From the NCBI GenBank assembly GCA_030374735.1, contig JASCIV010000102.1, forward strand, positions 1 through 46,597: DNA of 46,597 nt. The letters run 5' to 3'. A model generated the notes under the pieces. It searched no databases. It was given only the letters and a program-made list of their open reading frames with translations, and had not been told where the DNA came from. Every line of letters begins with the position of its first letter. Position 1 is the first letter of the stretch. This DNA is from Gracilaria caudata (lineage: Eukaryota > Rhodophyta > Florideophyceae > Gracilariales > Gracilariaceae). A program made the translations under genes and the position numbers. Below, piece by piece: positions 17,185-27,142 of this stretch.

Positions 17185-19254
17185 ATGCATACAAACATGG
17201 GTCGCCGCTCATCTCAAGCTCGCTATATTCCAATCCGTTCCGCTCTGTATACCTATCTTGCACTCCTCGTGTCGGTCTGTGTGGTAATTGTACGTAGAGT
17301 TCATCAACACTGCATTCGTAACTCCTTAATCCAAGGTACTTCACTCCATCTGGGGCTAGAGACTCTACCGTCTCTTCACTTCTTCACATCACCGAAACCT
17401 TTTGTTGGTGCGGATAAAGATGCTCAGTTGAGAGCGATACAATCATGGCTGCAACTAAAGCCACGTCCTCGTGTTACGCTCCTTGGGGATGGCGCAGGTT
17501 ATGCGGAAGTTTGCGCCAAGCATCGCTTGCATCATGAGCACAACATCGACCAAAGCTTCCTTCAAGTCCCAATGCTGAACTCTATGCTTCATGTAATTAA
17601 TTCTTCTTCGGCCAAGATCGTCGTCTTCCTCAATGCGGACATCCTCTTATTTGATGATTTCCTCTACGCTGTCCGTAAGCTACAAACCGAGTTCTCGCCA
17701 GGTTGGCTTGGCATCGCTGCAAGATGGGATGTACCTTCCAGCCCATACCGCCCAGATTCCTTCATGAGACATTCATTAAGACAACAGGCTGTTAAGCACG
17801 CGCGAGCGACGGGTACTTTACACACGTACGGTGGTATTGATTTGTGGGTATGGGACACGGCCTACGGTCCTCTGTTAAAGGGAACCATTCCACAGTTTAT
17901 TTTCGGCAGAGGGAGATATGACAACTGGCTAACACACCAAACTATTGTTGAGGGAAGACGTTCGGTGGTTGATCTCTCAGAAGCTGTAACCCTCGTCCAT
18001 ATCGCTCATAACTATCACCTAGTGAAAGGCGTCAGGACAGCTGACGATCAGTTCTGGAGCAGCGGCTCTCGTGAGAAATTTGAAACGTTTATCAACTCAT
18101 ATCTGTCTTCTTCCCATGGCTCATTTGAACAACAAATGGGTACTACTTTGCACGCCCCACTCAAACTCGCTACCTGTTACGAATCGAATGGCCTGTGCCT
18201 CTTTCGAAGGGTAAGACCATCCTCGTGCAGGTGTGAGCACTCTCCGTTCGTGCCTTCCACCTTGAATGACCCGTTCATAGTGAACCATTCACGTACGATC
18301 TTCTGTGGGCTACTAAGCAAGAACTACGGAAGCAAAGGTCATGATCGATTCCTAATATCAGGAACCGTTGACGAAGATGACGACCAAGCTATATTCGGTT
18401 TGCCACTTACGCAGAAACAGCTTCTGCAGGTTGTCTTTTCTTCTACTGGAACGGACCTAGTTTTCCTTGTGGTGGGAACCTTCTCAGAACGGCTTCTCAT
18501 CAGCGAACTTTCATGTTCGATGCGAGCGGCGGGCATCTTTCCATGGTTAATTATTGTGGCATTGGACGACGAATTGTACCGATACTGTATCACCAGAGGT
18601 CTCCCGGTTTATCTCTCGGAATTTGACAATTCCACTGCTTCTGATTATGATACGTTCAGGGAGCTCGCTAGGTATCAAGTGATGTATGAGCTGCTGCAGC
18701 TAAAGAGGCAGGTTTTTAGCATTGAGCCCGCAGTTGTGTTCCGGAAGGCTCCATGGAAGTATTTCAAGGATCACTTAGTGGGCGCAGACGTGGCGATCTT
18801 ACCGTGGATCCCCGAACTCGCGCAGCTGGCGGCGGACAACTCATTTGTGTCCTCTGCCATCATATTTGCTCGCCCAAACAGGCATGGCTTGCATGTGCTG
18901 AGGTCCGTTATGGCAATACTCGAACATGAGCCGCAGCGGTCCGGATCTGTTCTAATGAGAATCAGTTGCGGTACAAGAGGCGAGGGTTTTTTGACCAGAA
19001 ATATGTGTAAACAGAGTAAGGGTGCACTAATTCATATATTTAGTTCTGACTTCTTCCGGCCGATGGAACCAGGAAGCTGTCCAAAGTGCTCAACGAGAAT
19101 AGAACCGCTTGTGCTCTATGTGGGCTCTTTCAGTTTTGAAAGAAGTGCAGATTTAGCCATTGGAGTTTTGAGTCATCATGGCGAAAGGGGCTTCGACATG
19201 GATGGAGACTTTTGCTCATATAGCAATCGTATGCGTATGGAACGCAAACGATAG
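17185..19254 (+). CDS. Type II membrane glycosyltransferase with two nucleotide-sugar-transferase-like regions
   Basis: 689 aa from the ATG at 17185; the frame extends upstream only to TTG at 17098. A second ATG at 17197 is equally acceptable. A short basic cytosolic tail precedes one membrane helix (about 21-36, LYTYLALLVSVCVVIV), the layout of Golgi transferases. Region 1 (about 95-315) has RVTLLGDGAGYAEVC, VVFLNADILLFDDF (a DxD-like NAD at about 150-152), and HTYGGIDLWVWD, resembling GT-A folds. Region 2 (about 410-600) resembles GT77/Nucleotid_trans with PWLIIVALDDELYRYC and ELARYQVMYELLQLKRQVF. Where GT77 enzymes carry the metal-binding DxD, this protein reads SIEPAVVFRKAPW (about 512 onward), so the motif is lost. 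Region 1 may be the active one. Donor, acceptor and family number are not determined; cell-wall or glycoprotein glycan synthesis is likely. Confidence 0.7.
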   Translation: MHTNMGRRSSQARYIPIRSALYTYLALLVSVCVVIVRRVHQHCIRNSLIQGTSLHLGLETLPSLHFFTSPKPFVGADKDAQLRAIQSWLQLKPRPRVTLLGDGAGYAEVCAKHRLHHEHNIDQSFLQVPMLNSMLHVINSSSAKIVVFLNADILLFDDFLYAVRKLQTEFSPGWLGIAARWDVPSSPYRPDSFMRHSLRQQAVKHARATGTLHTYGGIDLWVWDTAYGPLLKGTIPQFIFGRGRYDNWLTHQTIVEGRRSVVDLSEAVTLVHIAHNYHLVKGVRTADDQFWSSGSREKFETFINSYLSSSHGSFEQQMGTTLHAPLKLATCYESNGLCLFRRVRPSSCRCEHSPFVPSTLNDPFIVNHSRTIFCGLLSKNYGSKGHDRFLISGTVDEDDDQAIFGLPLTQKQLLQVVFSSTGTDLVFLVVGTFSERLLISELSCSMRAAGIFPWLIIVALDDELYRYCITRGLPVYLSEFDNSTASDYDTFRELARYQVMYELLQLKRQVFSIEPAVVFRKAPWKYFKDHLVGADVAILPWIPELAQLAADNSFVSSAIIFARPNRHGLHVLRSVMAILEHEPQRSGSVLMRISCGTRGEGFLTRNMCKQSKGALIHIFSSDFFRPMEPGSCPKCSTRIEPLVLYVGSFSFERSADLAIGVLSHHGERGFDMDGDFCSYSNRMRMERKR

Positions 19255-20139
19255 GGTCGAAACAAATTTTGGGCGGTTAGAACTCCATCGTTCTGCCCAG
19301 GTTAACTTGAGAGACAACTCCGGTCCAATGGGACTGTTATGAGATCATCGTGCACAACTGACCGTGTTTGTCTATCAGGCCGGTTTTGTTGCTGGTACCG
19401 TTTCCCAAAAGGACTTATGTTTACCGCAAGGTACTGAAATGCTCTTTGGCTTTGATGTGATTTCCAATCAGGATCAAACGGGGATGCACCACCCCCATCC
19501 AATTAATTGTAATTGCATACAGTTGAGACATGGGAAAGATGCAACAAGAGTTCCTCAGGACAGGAGAAGGGGTGTCAACGAGGCATGAGGGGATCCCAAA
19601 TGCTTGTGCCCATTGATATGTATGCTAAAGTTTGATAAGTATGCATTTGCGACCTCACGGCATAATAGGGAATGCACCGAAGCAAAGCTGCCAGGAATTG
19701 AATCTCAGTTCTATCGATCCAAAAACAGTCCACGATAAAGAAGAATATGAAGAAGGAGTTGGAAGAGGTAGGGACACACATGGTGATAGCATGGTGCTTC
19801 AGAATTACCAGAAATGTGGCTGGCTCTCGGAGAGAACAAGTGCCTTGTCCGGGTAAACGTTCCGTAAGTTCAAAACAGGAAACTGTTGATAGGAGTAAAG
19901 AAAAGAGCGACTTGTTTCACTACTGCGGGCGATCCAAAAAGCTCTGTTGCTGGACTCTCGAGCGACCCAAACATTCTAATAACGGTTCCTCTGAAGACCA
20001 TTGTGTATCGTGCTCAGAAATTCTGAGTCTAACCGTTTGGAACGAGCACTTATCTGGATCGGACGTTTTAGTCAGCAGCAAGCAGAATCAAGTTCTTCGA
20101 AGAACTTGATCTCCGAATCGGACTGAAATAGGCGCGACA
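19255..20139. other. Gene-free accessory stretch before LINE remnant
   Basis: Short frames only; those in 19632-20109 (+) have no reverse transcriptase or endonuclease motifs that I can recognise. It may contain more decayed element sequence. A 24-bp perfect palindrome at 20087-20110 lies near its right end. Confidence 0.45.
20087..20110. repeat. 24-bp perfect palindrome
   Basis: The left half ATCAAGTTCTTC is followed directly by its exact reverse complement with no spacer. It breaks on both sides at the next base. It lies 30 bp before the LINE RNase H fragment. Confidence 0.9.
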
Positions 20140-20637
20140 GTGCCCAACGAACTATGCCGCCACTGTGCAGTCTACGTAGCGTGGGTTCCCAGCCATTGTG
20201 GAGTAGAACAAAACGAGCGTGTCGACCGGCTTGCAAGAAGAGGCCTTGAGTTGCCGCTTGTGCTGCAGTTAGGGATTCCAGTTGATTTCGCAGATGTCAA
20301 GATACAGCTATCGCACTCGATTCGCGCCAAAATTATTGCACAGGAGGTCCTTGGCCAATTTCCCGACGACGAAGAAGCTCGAATAGCCGAAGTGGCTTTG
20401 GCACAGTTTGCTACTGGTCATGTCCGTGCATTACACCCGGTAGCGACGTATATAGATAAGAAAATCAACCGCTGCGAGTGGGGTTCCGGAGTCAAGAAGC
20501 ACGTCCGTCACGTCTTGTTCAGGTACCCGTTGACAAACGCTTCAAGACGCGCTGCTCTCCCCGCGCCACGGGAACGAGAAGGCAAGACGCTGTTAGAACA
20601 GATTAGGCAGTGGCCGTCAAAAGTTTTTGGCCTCTAG
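20140..20637 (+). mobile_element. Decayed non-LTR retrotransposon 3' fragment (RNase H domain)
   Basis: Open for 165 codons but without an ATG (GTG at 20140; a TGA lies in frame upstream). The segment WVPSHCGVEQNERVDRLA is the C-terminal signature of the RNase H domain of LINE-type ORF2 proteins (family WVPGHxGxxGNExADxLA), with the His and the last Asp kept. About 85 residues on, CEWGSGVKKHVRHVLFRYP looks like a worn CCHC element (family Cx2CG...ETxxHxLxxCP) that has lost two of its Cys. No reverse transcriptase or endonuclease is seen upstream, so the copy is 5' truncated, as is usual for target-primed insertion, or rearranged. Not expected to make a functional protein. Confidence 0.72.
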
Positions 20638-21276
20638 GAGAGAAAACTATCTGTAGATTGTTTTCTTGGAGCCTCGAAATTAGGGGCTAGAGACCATAAT
20701 GAAGAACTGGATCCCGGTCTTATTTTCTTCAGAGCTGACATGGCGATTACCTTTCCAAGCTTGGTCAAATTCAAGAATGACATTCTCGCTACTTTCGTTT
20801 GCAGCCCAAGAAAAGCTAGCATAGTCGTGGAAAGTAACGACTTTGTTAATACTTCCCCACTTCTCTGCGCTATCGAAGTGGTTCAGCTCTATGATCTTCA
20901 AGGCATACAGAGCTGCTACGGACGCCATTCACATGCATGAGTGCGAAACAGCGTGTGCTCCAGATTTTTCGTCGCTAGCACATTTGATTGGTGACTTGCA
21001 ATTCTGCATGCAAAACGAGGTTGGATCCCGCACGTGTGGGCGCCACACTGTGGCGCGCTGAACTACTCTTTTGGAGCCTGGACAACATCGCTACCAGTAG
21101 TGAACCTATTCATCTTCTTGCACTAGTGCTACTTTGCAGAAAGCTGGTGAAGCCTATGCCTCCAGTGGAACCTCGCAGCACCAATCGAAAAGTGTCTAAA
21201 GAAAGCAAACTCGAACTTTCTTAATTTCCACCCTCTCCAACGGCGGTCTACCGCAGACCATCTCACGGAGGCAAAA
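20638..21276. other. Post-LINE spacer upstream of DUF179 gene
   Basis: May hold the 3' tail of the LINE. An 82-codon minus ATG ORF (20680-20928, MASVAALYALKIIELNHFD...) is unassigned. The last part is the DUF179 gene promoter. No poly(A) tract or clear target-site duplication could be picked out by eye. Confidence 0.4.
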
Positions 21277-22283
21277 ATGACGATGTCTACGGCGGGTTTT
21301 GTAGCCCCTATTGTGCTACATCCGTTTCAAACGGCCGCAACCATATCGCGTCCCTCAACACCGTGCCCCATCTCTCCAAAACATGGACGTTCCAGGTGCT
21401 CATTGCTTTTCATGGGTATCGAAGACAACCACGCGCAAGACGAGCAACCTAGCGTACCAAGCAGTGACTGGCGTGAATTTCGGGCCGCCTTAATAGCTGG
21501 CTCCCAGGCTGCTTTGGAAGACACGAAGAAAAACGCGTACAGAGAGGGACATTGGGCTCATTCGGTATGTATCTCTTTTTAGCCTGATTTTGACATTGGC
21601 GTGGACGTGGTCAGCTCAAATGTTAATACAAGCTCTTCATCTCTCTCCTTCGACAGCTTGCTTTACCAGAATCTGGATGCTTCCTAGCCTCACATCCCGC
21701 CTACTACCGCCGCACTGCGCCCTATCTTACACAGGCTGTAGTTTTTCTTACCTCATTCGCTCGGGGAAATGGTGCCACCGGTTTGGTATTGAACCGTCCA
21801 CTCAAAGGAACTGTAGCGGAGCTAGAGGCCGTCGGCATGTTTGGCCGAAGCTCGGCATTGGGCACCACCGCGTTAGGCAATGAGCCAGTATACGCAGGAG
21901 GCCCGGATGTAGCAGAATCGGGTATTATAACTGCCCTTCATGGTGAAGTTAGTTTGCTACAAGGGCTATCAATTCAACAGCCTCTTCATGGGGTTTACGT
22001 CACTGATGCCTTGCAACTAGTCAATCGGGTCCCACGAACTGAAATGTCATCAGTGCGTCTGTTCGCAGGCTGTATTCGATGGAAACCAGGCGAGCTTGAA
22101 CGCGAAGTCGATGAAGGCAGCTGGTTCTGTATATCAGCCAGCAAGCTATTTGCTCTAAAGCACTGCTTGCAATTACCAAAGCCGTTATGGGTTGAAATTA
22201 TGGAAAGTCAAGGACATCCATTCGCAGCGATTGCCAATCGAGTTTTGGAACAGGAGCATGATGGAGGACAAACGGAGACCTAA
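21277..22283 (+). CDS. AlgH/DUF179 (UPF0301) plastid-type protein, two exons
   Basis: CDS join(21277..21564,21657..22283), 304 aa. DUF179/AlgH proteins occur in bacteria and in plant and algal plastids; the biochemical role is not established. Exon 1 carries a transit-like N-terminus (Pro/Ser/Thr-rich, ISRPSTPCPISPKHGRSR) and ends GHWAHS. Exon 2 resumes with LALPESGCFLASHPAYYRR and the core features GNGATGLVLNRPLKG, ALGNEPVYAGGPD (family VxxGGPV), ALHGEV, MSSVRLFAGCIRWKPGELEREV (family xRxFxGYAGWxxGQLExEI) and GSWFCISAS. These are strong matches to AlgH. The intron is phase 0 (S then L) with donor GTATGT and acceptor GACAG. The second ATG two codons in is an alternative start. It ends 170 bp from the convergent RPN3 stop. 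Confidence 0.87.
21565..21656 (+). other. Intron of the DUF179 gene
   Basis: 92-nt GT-AG intron, donor GTATGT and acceptor TTCGACAG. Splicing restores the DUF179 N-terminal block; reading through hits a stop after a few codons. Confidence 0.88.
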
Positions 22284-22453
22284 TCTGCACTCCCGATTAC
22301 TCAGAGTCTCCAACGCAAAAGCGTCTGTGTGAGGTGTGTAAGAGCGGGCGGGCACGGGGCGCAGATGTACAATATATACTTAGTCACATTCCCATGATTC
22401 GCGAAGTTAAGTTTACTCTGAAATCTCGTCATCCCAAAACGACTGAAAACTTA

Positions 22454-24129
22454 TTACGGTTCAAAGTCGTCGTCATCTTCCTCTGCTAGTGTTTTCGCGA
22501 GTTCTTCTTGTTCCTTCAATCTCTCGCGTCGTTGCTCAGGTGTTTCCTCATCCTCCTTTTTCTCAGGGAATCTCATTGCGCGAATTGCGTCGTTGTAAAT
22601 GTTTAGACAGAATTGAATACGCGTGTGATACGCATCTGAAGGTTCTGTTGTGGAATAAACATCTGTTGTCTCATTAGATCTCACGAACCCACCTTCATGG
22701 TCAATAATGGCATCAATAACACCATCGTGAATTGCCTTGGCCACAACACCTTCTGCGTTCTCCGGAGAATCTAGATGAAGACGCTTACATATTTCAGATA
22801 TGGTGATTCTTGAGTAAGAAGAACTCAGCATTCGCAAGCCGGTCTTAATGACATTGTGACGAAGTCGATTGATAAGCGACATTGTGTCATCAGCCTCGAA
22901 ATCCTCAGCCGAGGCTTCAAGCACCTGCTTGAATTTTTGCATATCACCATTTCTCACAGCTTGGGTGATCTGCAGGTAGGGGCGTAACGCAGCTTGCATT
23001 TGGATTTGTCGAAATACATCTCTGGATGGCACCTCGCCTGTCAAAAGTTGGACAATGATTACAAACTTCTGCGCGGAAATTCGAAAGCCCAGTCCAGAAG
23101 TCTGATTAGCTTTCCTCAAAGCCTGCTGCAAGTTCCACAACGCTTCAGAATAATCCAGTTGAACAGCCTTCACTCGTCCGGTGTAATATAGATATCGAGC
23201 CAATTGGTTATTGCTCCTCGTCTCCGGGAAAGTTGTTCGAGACAATAATTTGTCCGCCTGATCGTACAAATGGTACGTAATGTAGTTGCGCAGCAATAGA
23301 TTCAGCAAGACCGCTTGACTGGGAGCGTCGTGGTGTAACGTAGCTGTGCGATAAGCGGCAAGAAGCTGTGACCGAATTGGAGCGATCGGACCAGTAAGTT
23401 CCACTGCCCTGGCGTAGTAGAAGTAGGCACGTGAATTAATTTCATCCATGGTGCGACGATTGAAATCGGTAAGGGAATCAACAAGCTTTGCACTTATTGT
23501 AACAGCATCCGAAAGACTTCTGTTATCAATCAAAATGAGAATGACAAGCAGATGCAGGTAGGCAGCTACTTCCGGTACAGATGATGGAGAAGGCGTTGCC
23601 AGCATGTCGAATTGAGAAGGAGGAGACTTGGTTGCTTCAGCTTCCGTTTTCTTATGATCTGCATTGGGCTTCATGTGATCCACATCCATTGCAGAGTCAT
23701 TGGTTGGTTTTAGTGGAATGGCTTTCAGCGCTTTTAGGACAGACATTTTCGACGCATATTGATCTGGGATGTAGCAGGTTATGGCTCTTGAGAGAACGTT
23801 GACCAAGAGACGGCTTCGGATGTTTCCAGTGCTGCGCATAACACGCGTTAACAATCGCAATTCTTTGGCCTGCACAGCCTTGTCGATAATACCAACGTTT
23901 CGCCGAATATCTATTTGGCAAAAAAGCGCAATGTTAGCATCGAAAAGGTCGGTGAAGGCGATCTGGGAGAAGAAATAGAGGGGGTGGGTCACGTACCTGC
24001 GGCGAGCGTCTCTGTGGGACTGACAACTTTAACAATGACTGGTTTCTTAACCTTGTCAGCATCATTGGCTTCCTTCGCACCGGATTCAATGTGCTTGGAC
24101 ACATCGGGCATTTCCATGTCCTTTGTCAT
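22454..24129 (-). CDS. RPN3: 26S proteasome non-ATPase subunit RPN3/PSMD3, two exons
   Basis: Lid subunit of the 19S regulatory particle, a PCI-domain scaffold. CDS complement(join(22454..23910,23997..24129)), 529 aa, the family length. Exon 1 begins MTKDMEMPDVSKHIE and ends ETLAA. The junction codon GAT is split G/AT, and exon 2 continues DIRRNVGIIDKAV, matching the family D(I)xxxVxxxxKAV start. Further blocks are INSRAYFYYARAVEL, VLLNLLLRNYITYHLYDQADKLLSRTTFP, ARYLYYTGRVKAVQLDYSEAL, and the PCI/winged helix RITISEICKRLHLDS with GGFVRSNET. The C-terminus is acidic (AEEDDDDFEP), as in other RPN3 proteins. The start is the first ATG of exon 1. The gene is divergent from the zinc-ribbon protein gene with 651 bp between starts. 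Confidence 0.92.
23911..23996 (-). other. RPN3 intron
   Basis: 86-nt intron, minus-strand donor GTACGT and acceptor AAATAG, phase 1. Splicing yields LAADIRRNV across the junction. Confidence 0.88.
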
Positions 24130-24780
24130 TGCAGGAGATTCGAAAACGACACAGGCTTCTGAGCTGAACGAATTAGAGAAATAACTCGAGCGGCGAGACG
24201 ATCAACCGGGCGATGCTCTTGAAGCCGTGCGATGTTCACGCCGAAGCGGGACCGCTGCGCACAGCGGACCGTGGCAGCCGATTGCAGGATCGAAATTACT
24301 GCCTCCAGCGAAATCAATAAATCAACTACTGGCGGTGGCGGTCAATGTGTATTTGAGATGGATCAAGAAAAGCGCGATGGGTGCATTCTCGCCGCAAATG
24401 AATGGCGCAGAGGCCTTTAGCTATCTCCACCCTCAAAATCTCGACGCGAAGCTGTGCAGGCGCCAGAGCATTCACACCTCCGCTCGTTGGCTTTCTTCGA
24501 ACGCGGCAAGGACTGGCAGTCTACCATCAAATCTACCAACCTTCCTTCGGTGGATAACATTATCTGTCTGACCTGGGACAAAAAAACACGCATCTGTTTC
24601 CTCTGCGAAGTGCTCTGCGGAGCCCGTCTACCCACATATATATATATCTGTCGCCGTCGCGGTTCTCTTCCGATCTGAGCATCCATCTCTTTTCAGTGAC
24701 AGCTTTGCTCAAATTTATCAGGGTCTCCCGTGTGCGTTGACAGTTGACAAAAAGTCGCTGCAGTACACAAGGGCGTCGAA
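24130..24780. other. Divergent intergenic region RPN3 / zinc-ribbon protein
   Basis: 651 nt. An (AT)6 run at 24636-24647, 134 nt before the ATG at 24781, could act as a TATA-like element for the + gene. The open frames here have no family resemblance. Confidence 0.5.
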
Positions 24781-25377
24781 ATGTGGATTACTCTATCGCC
24801 TTGCACTTTGTTCGTGCCCACTGTCTCGCTGCAACCAACCTTCTCTAAAACGAAACTTCGTGCCAGCACCTCAGGTCTCCGCACTCCACGGTCTGCGTTC
24901 TACCAAAGTAACCGAATTGGTCGTCATGCATTCTCCGTAAGGACGTACAGGCGTTGCACGCTGACACCAACATGTACATTCAACGACAACCGAAACAGCA
25001 ACTTCAAAATTGCAGACGCGTTGATAGCTACCGGCCGCTTTCTGCAAAGCCCTTCCGGGCAAGTGCTTTTGTGGGGAACTCTCGTATGGCTCGTACTCAC
25101 AGGACGAATTGGAATCATATTCGATTCTTTTCTAATATTGTTTGTAGTACTCACCGTGGTCCCGGTTGTCGCTATGCTGGGGTTTAGATGGTGGATTAGC
25201 CGTCAATTAGTGCAGGGTACTTGTTCTTCGTGCGGAGCGACTGTTACTGGACTAAAGGGACGGGCAGTGAATTGCGCCGTCTGCGGGACTGTCTTTCAAA
25301 CAGAGAAGACGGGCAACTTCTCAGTTAAGGATCCGTCCTCAGCAACCATAGACATTGATGCACGGGAGGTCGATTAG
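24781..25377 (+). CDS. Plastid-type membrane protein with a zinc ribbon, unknown function
   Basis: 198 aa. The first ~70 residues are Thr/Ser/Arg-rich with almost no acidic residues, typical of a transit peptide. Two hydrophobic helices follow (about 94-105, VLLWGTLVWLVL, and about 112-137, IIFDSFLILFVVLTVVPVV). Then comes a four-Cys ribbon, CSSCGATVTG then NCAVCGTVF (two CxxC pairs), facing a soluble compartment. The C-terminus ends with acidic IDIDAREVD. The architecture (transit peptide, two helices, one ribbon) suggests a thylakoid or envelope protein that binds a metal or helps assemble a complex; that is inference. I do not recognise a named family. Confidence 0.65.
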   Translation: MWITLSPCTLFVPTVSLQPTFSKTKLRASTSGLRTPRSAFYQSNRIGRHAFSVRTYRRCTLTPTCTFNDNRNSNFKIADALIATGRFLQSPSGQVLLWGTLVWLVLTGRIGIIFDSFLILFVVLTVVPVVAMLGFRWWISRQLVQGTCSSCGATVTGLKGRAVNCAVCGTVFQTEKTGNFSVKDPSSATIDIDAREVD

Positions 25378-25500
25378 CTTTCATCACGTACCATCCACTT
25401 TTTTTTTCGATGCAGGCCTCTCTGAAAATGGTTACCTGTTTCCCGCAACGCTTATTGTATTAGCTTAAAACATTGTGCTCCAAGGTTGGACCCAACGACT

Positions 25501-26544
25501 TCAACGCAACATGCGTAGTACCCTCGCTGCACCCTCTCGTACATCAATGCTTTCGCTGTGCAAAGCTTGCTCAGCGACTACTACGAGACCTGATGATACA
25601 AATGTCCGTTTCCAAGACTCCATGTGCCTCACAAGGCATTGCTCGACGAGCGCCAATGCCCTAATCTGACATCGTGTTCCATTCGTTCCCGAGTCCTTGC
25701 GCAAACTGTCTAGTACGATTTTCACGATGTCAGCTTCCTCCTTCTCTAAAACTTCCCCTGCCTTAGCTGAATCAGCGAGTGCCACGAGCACCCGCAGGGA
25801 AGCCGCTCGAAGAGCGTCGTCGCCATTGTTAGCCAGTTTTATCATGGAAGCAATTGCACCCTCATCCACAGCACTGTCGAACACAGCTGGGTTGTTCTGT
25901 GCACACGTTGCGAGAGCGCGAACGGATAAAAGCGATACATCTGTCGAAATCGACAAGGCGTGTCTTAGTAAATGGGGAACGCCACCTGCTACTTGCATTT
26001 GTCGCCCATTATCACCAGAGTTACAAAGCTCTTCAATGGTGTCCAAATCTGTCTTCAATTGTTCAGTTGCCACGTCGGACGCAGAAATGTTGCGCACTGC
26101 CGCGGTGATAACCGTGAGTTCATCATCTTCTGTCTCGGGTAGTTGAAAGTCTTCGTCAGGGTCTTCCGGTTTCTTTGCGCCTGGATATCTCTTCATTGCT
26201 TCCTCAAGTGCACGATTCACAGCTTTTTTCTTCTCAGTTGGGGGTTTCCCAATGATCCACTGTTCATATGCAGCGGCCCAGGGGTCATGTTCGGCATCAG
26301 GGGTGTCTGGAGGACCTCGCGAGGTTTCATCCTCATCAATAATTTGGTCAATTGACTCCTGTTTGAATTTCGCTGCCTCGCAAAGAATTTGATCTTCTTT
26401 TTCGCCTACTCGGCATTGGTTATGGTCCTCGGTTGATTCACCAGACGTTGAGCTCAACACAGCTGCTGTGGACGCCCGCCCATGTGTAACCCAAAGCGCA
26501 AAAATGACGGCGATAAACAACTTTTGACTTCCTTTGAATTCCAT
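25501..26544 (-). CDS. Fes1/SIL1-like Hsp70 nucleotide exchange factor (ER-directed)
   Basis: Armadillo-type exchange factors of the Fes1/HspBP1/SIL1 group release ADP from Hsp70; the secretory form serves BiP. 347 aa. The N-terminus is a signal peptide (LFIAVIFALWVTHGRAS), followed by a low-complexity acidic region with HDPWAAAYEQWIIGKPPTEKK. Armadillo helices run from about 140 to the end: TDLDTIEELCNSGDNGRQM, GGVPHLLRHALSISTDVSL, VRALATCAQNNPAVFDSAVD, GAIASMIKLANNGDDALRAA. These match the Fes1 core (family ...NxxxxGGxxxLL...A...AQNNPxxQ). No KDEL-type tail is visible. The gene ends 123 bp from the convergent zinc-ribbon gene and is divergent from symplekin, with 598 bp between starts. SIL1 is the most likely identity; a fused Fes1 with signal peptide is the alternative. 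Confidence 0.78.
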   Translation of the reverse strand: MEFKGSQKLFIAVIFALWVTHGRASTAAVLSSTSGESTEDHNQCRVGEKEDQILCEAAKFKQESIDQIIDEDETSRGPPDTPDAEHDPWAAAYEQWIIGKPPTEKKKAVNRALEEAMKRYPGAKKPEDPDEDFQLPETEDDELTVITAAVRNISASDVATEQLKTDLDTIEELCNSGDNGRQMQVAGGVPHLLRHALSISTDVSLLSVRALATCAQNNPAVFDSAVDEGAIASMIKLANNGDDALRAASLRVLVALADSAKAGEVLEKEEADIVKIVLDSLRKDSGTNGTRCQIRALALVEQCLVRHMESWKRTFVSSGLVVVAEQALHSESIDVREGAARVLRMLR

Positions 26545-27142
26545 TATAGTACAGCAGTCTAACCTTGTTAGGACTTGAGAGATGACTCCTCTATCTTGGG
26601 CAACTTCAGATCAGGTAGATACCGCCAGTTCTCATGCGTAACCAAAAGTTGGAATATCAAATCCAGTCGCAGCTATGGAATGTGAACGTTCAGTCGGTCA
26701 TTGGGGCTAGTACTGGCAGAAGAGGAAACGGAAGAATTTGCGTGGTTCTCGATGACAAAGCGACCATACTACGGTAAGATAGGCCAGACAGGAGCACGAC
26801 CTGCTTCCGTTCCACTCTGCTGCTCCTGTACTTTTGGGATGTCTGGCCCTATCTGTCGAACGGGCCCCGTGAGCGTTCATTGTGAAATGGACCACTTTCT
26901 TGGATTAAAAATTGCTCGAAAACTTATGTTGCAAAATGAAAGCATGATCTTTGACAACTTCGTCATTCATGCATTTGTAATGTGCTCGCAGAGGTCAACA
27001 ATCCGGAGTTGCTTTTTCCTCTCAGACCATCACGAGCTCGCTTTGTTCACTTCTTCTCTGACGCGTCCACCGTGAACCGGCAGTTGCAGTGTCCAAACGA
27101 ATTCAAAAGGGACCAGCGCTGGCATTGCCAAACGTCCCCTGA
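26545..27142. other. Divergent intergenic region SIL1-like / symplekin
   Basis: 598 nt. A + frame at 26701-27075 is open but shows no family match. No RNA gene seen. Confidence 0.5.

Noticed and set aside
20087..20110. Heat-shock element as reading of the palindrome
   Set aside because: The TTC/GAA units abut without the 2-nt spacing of an HSE.
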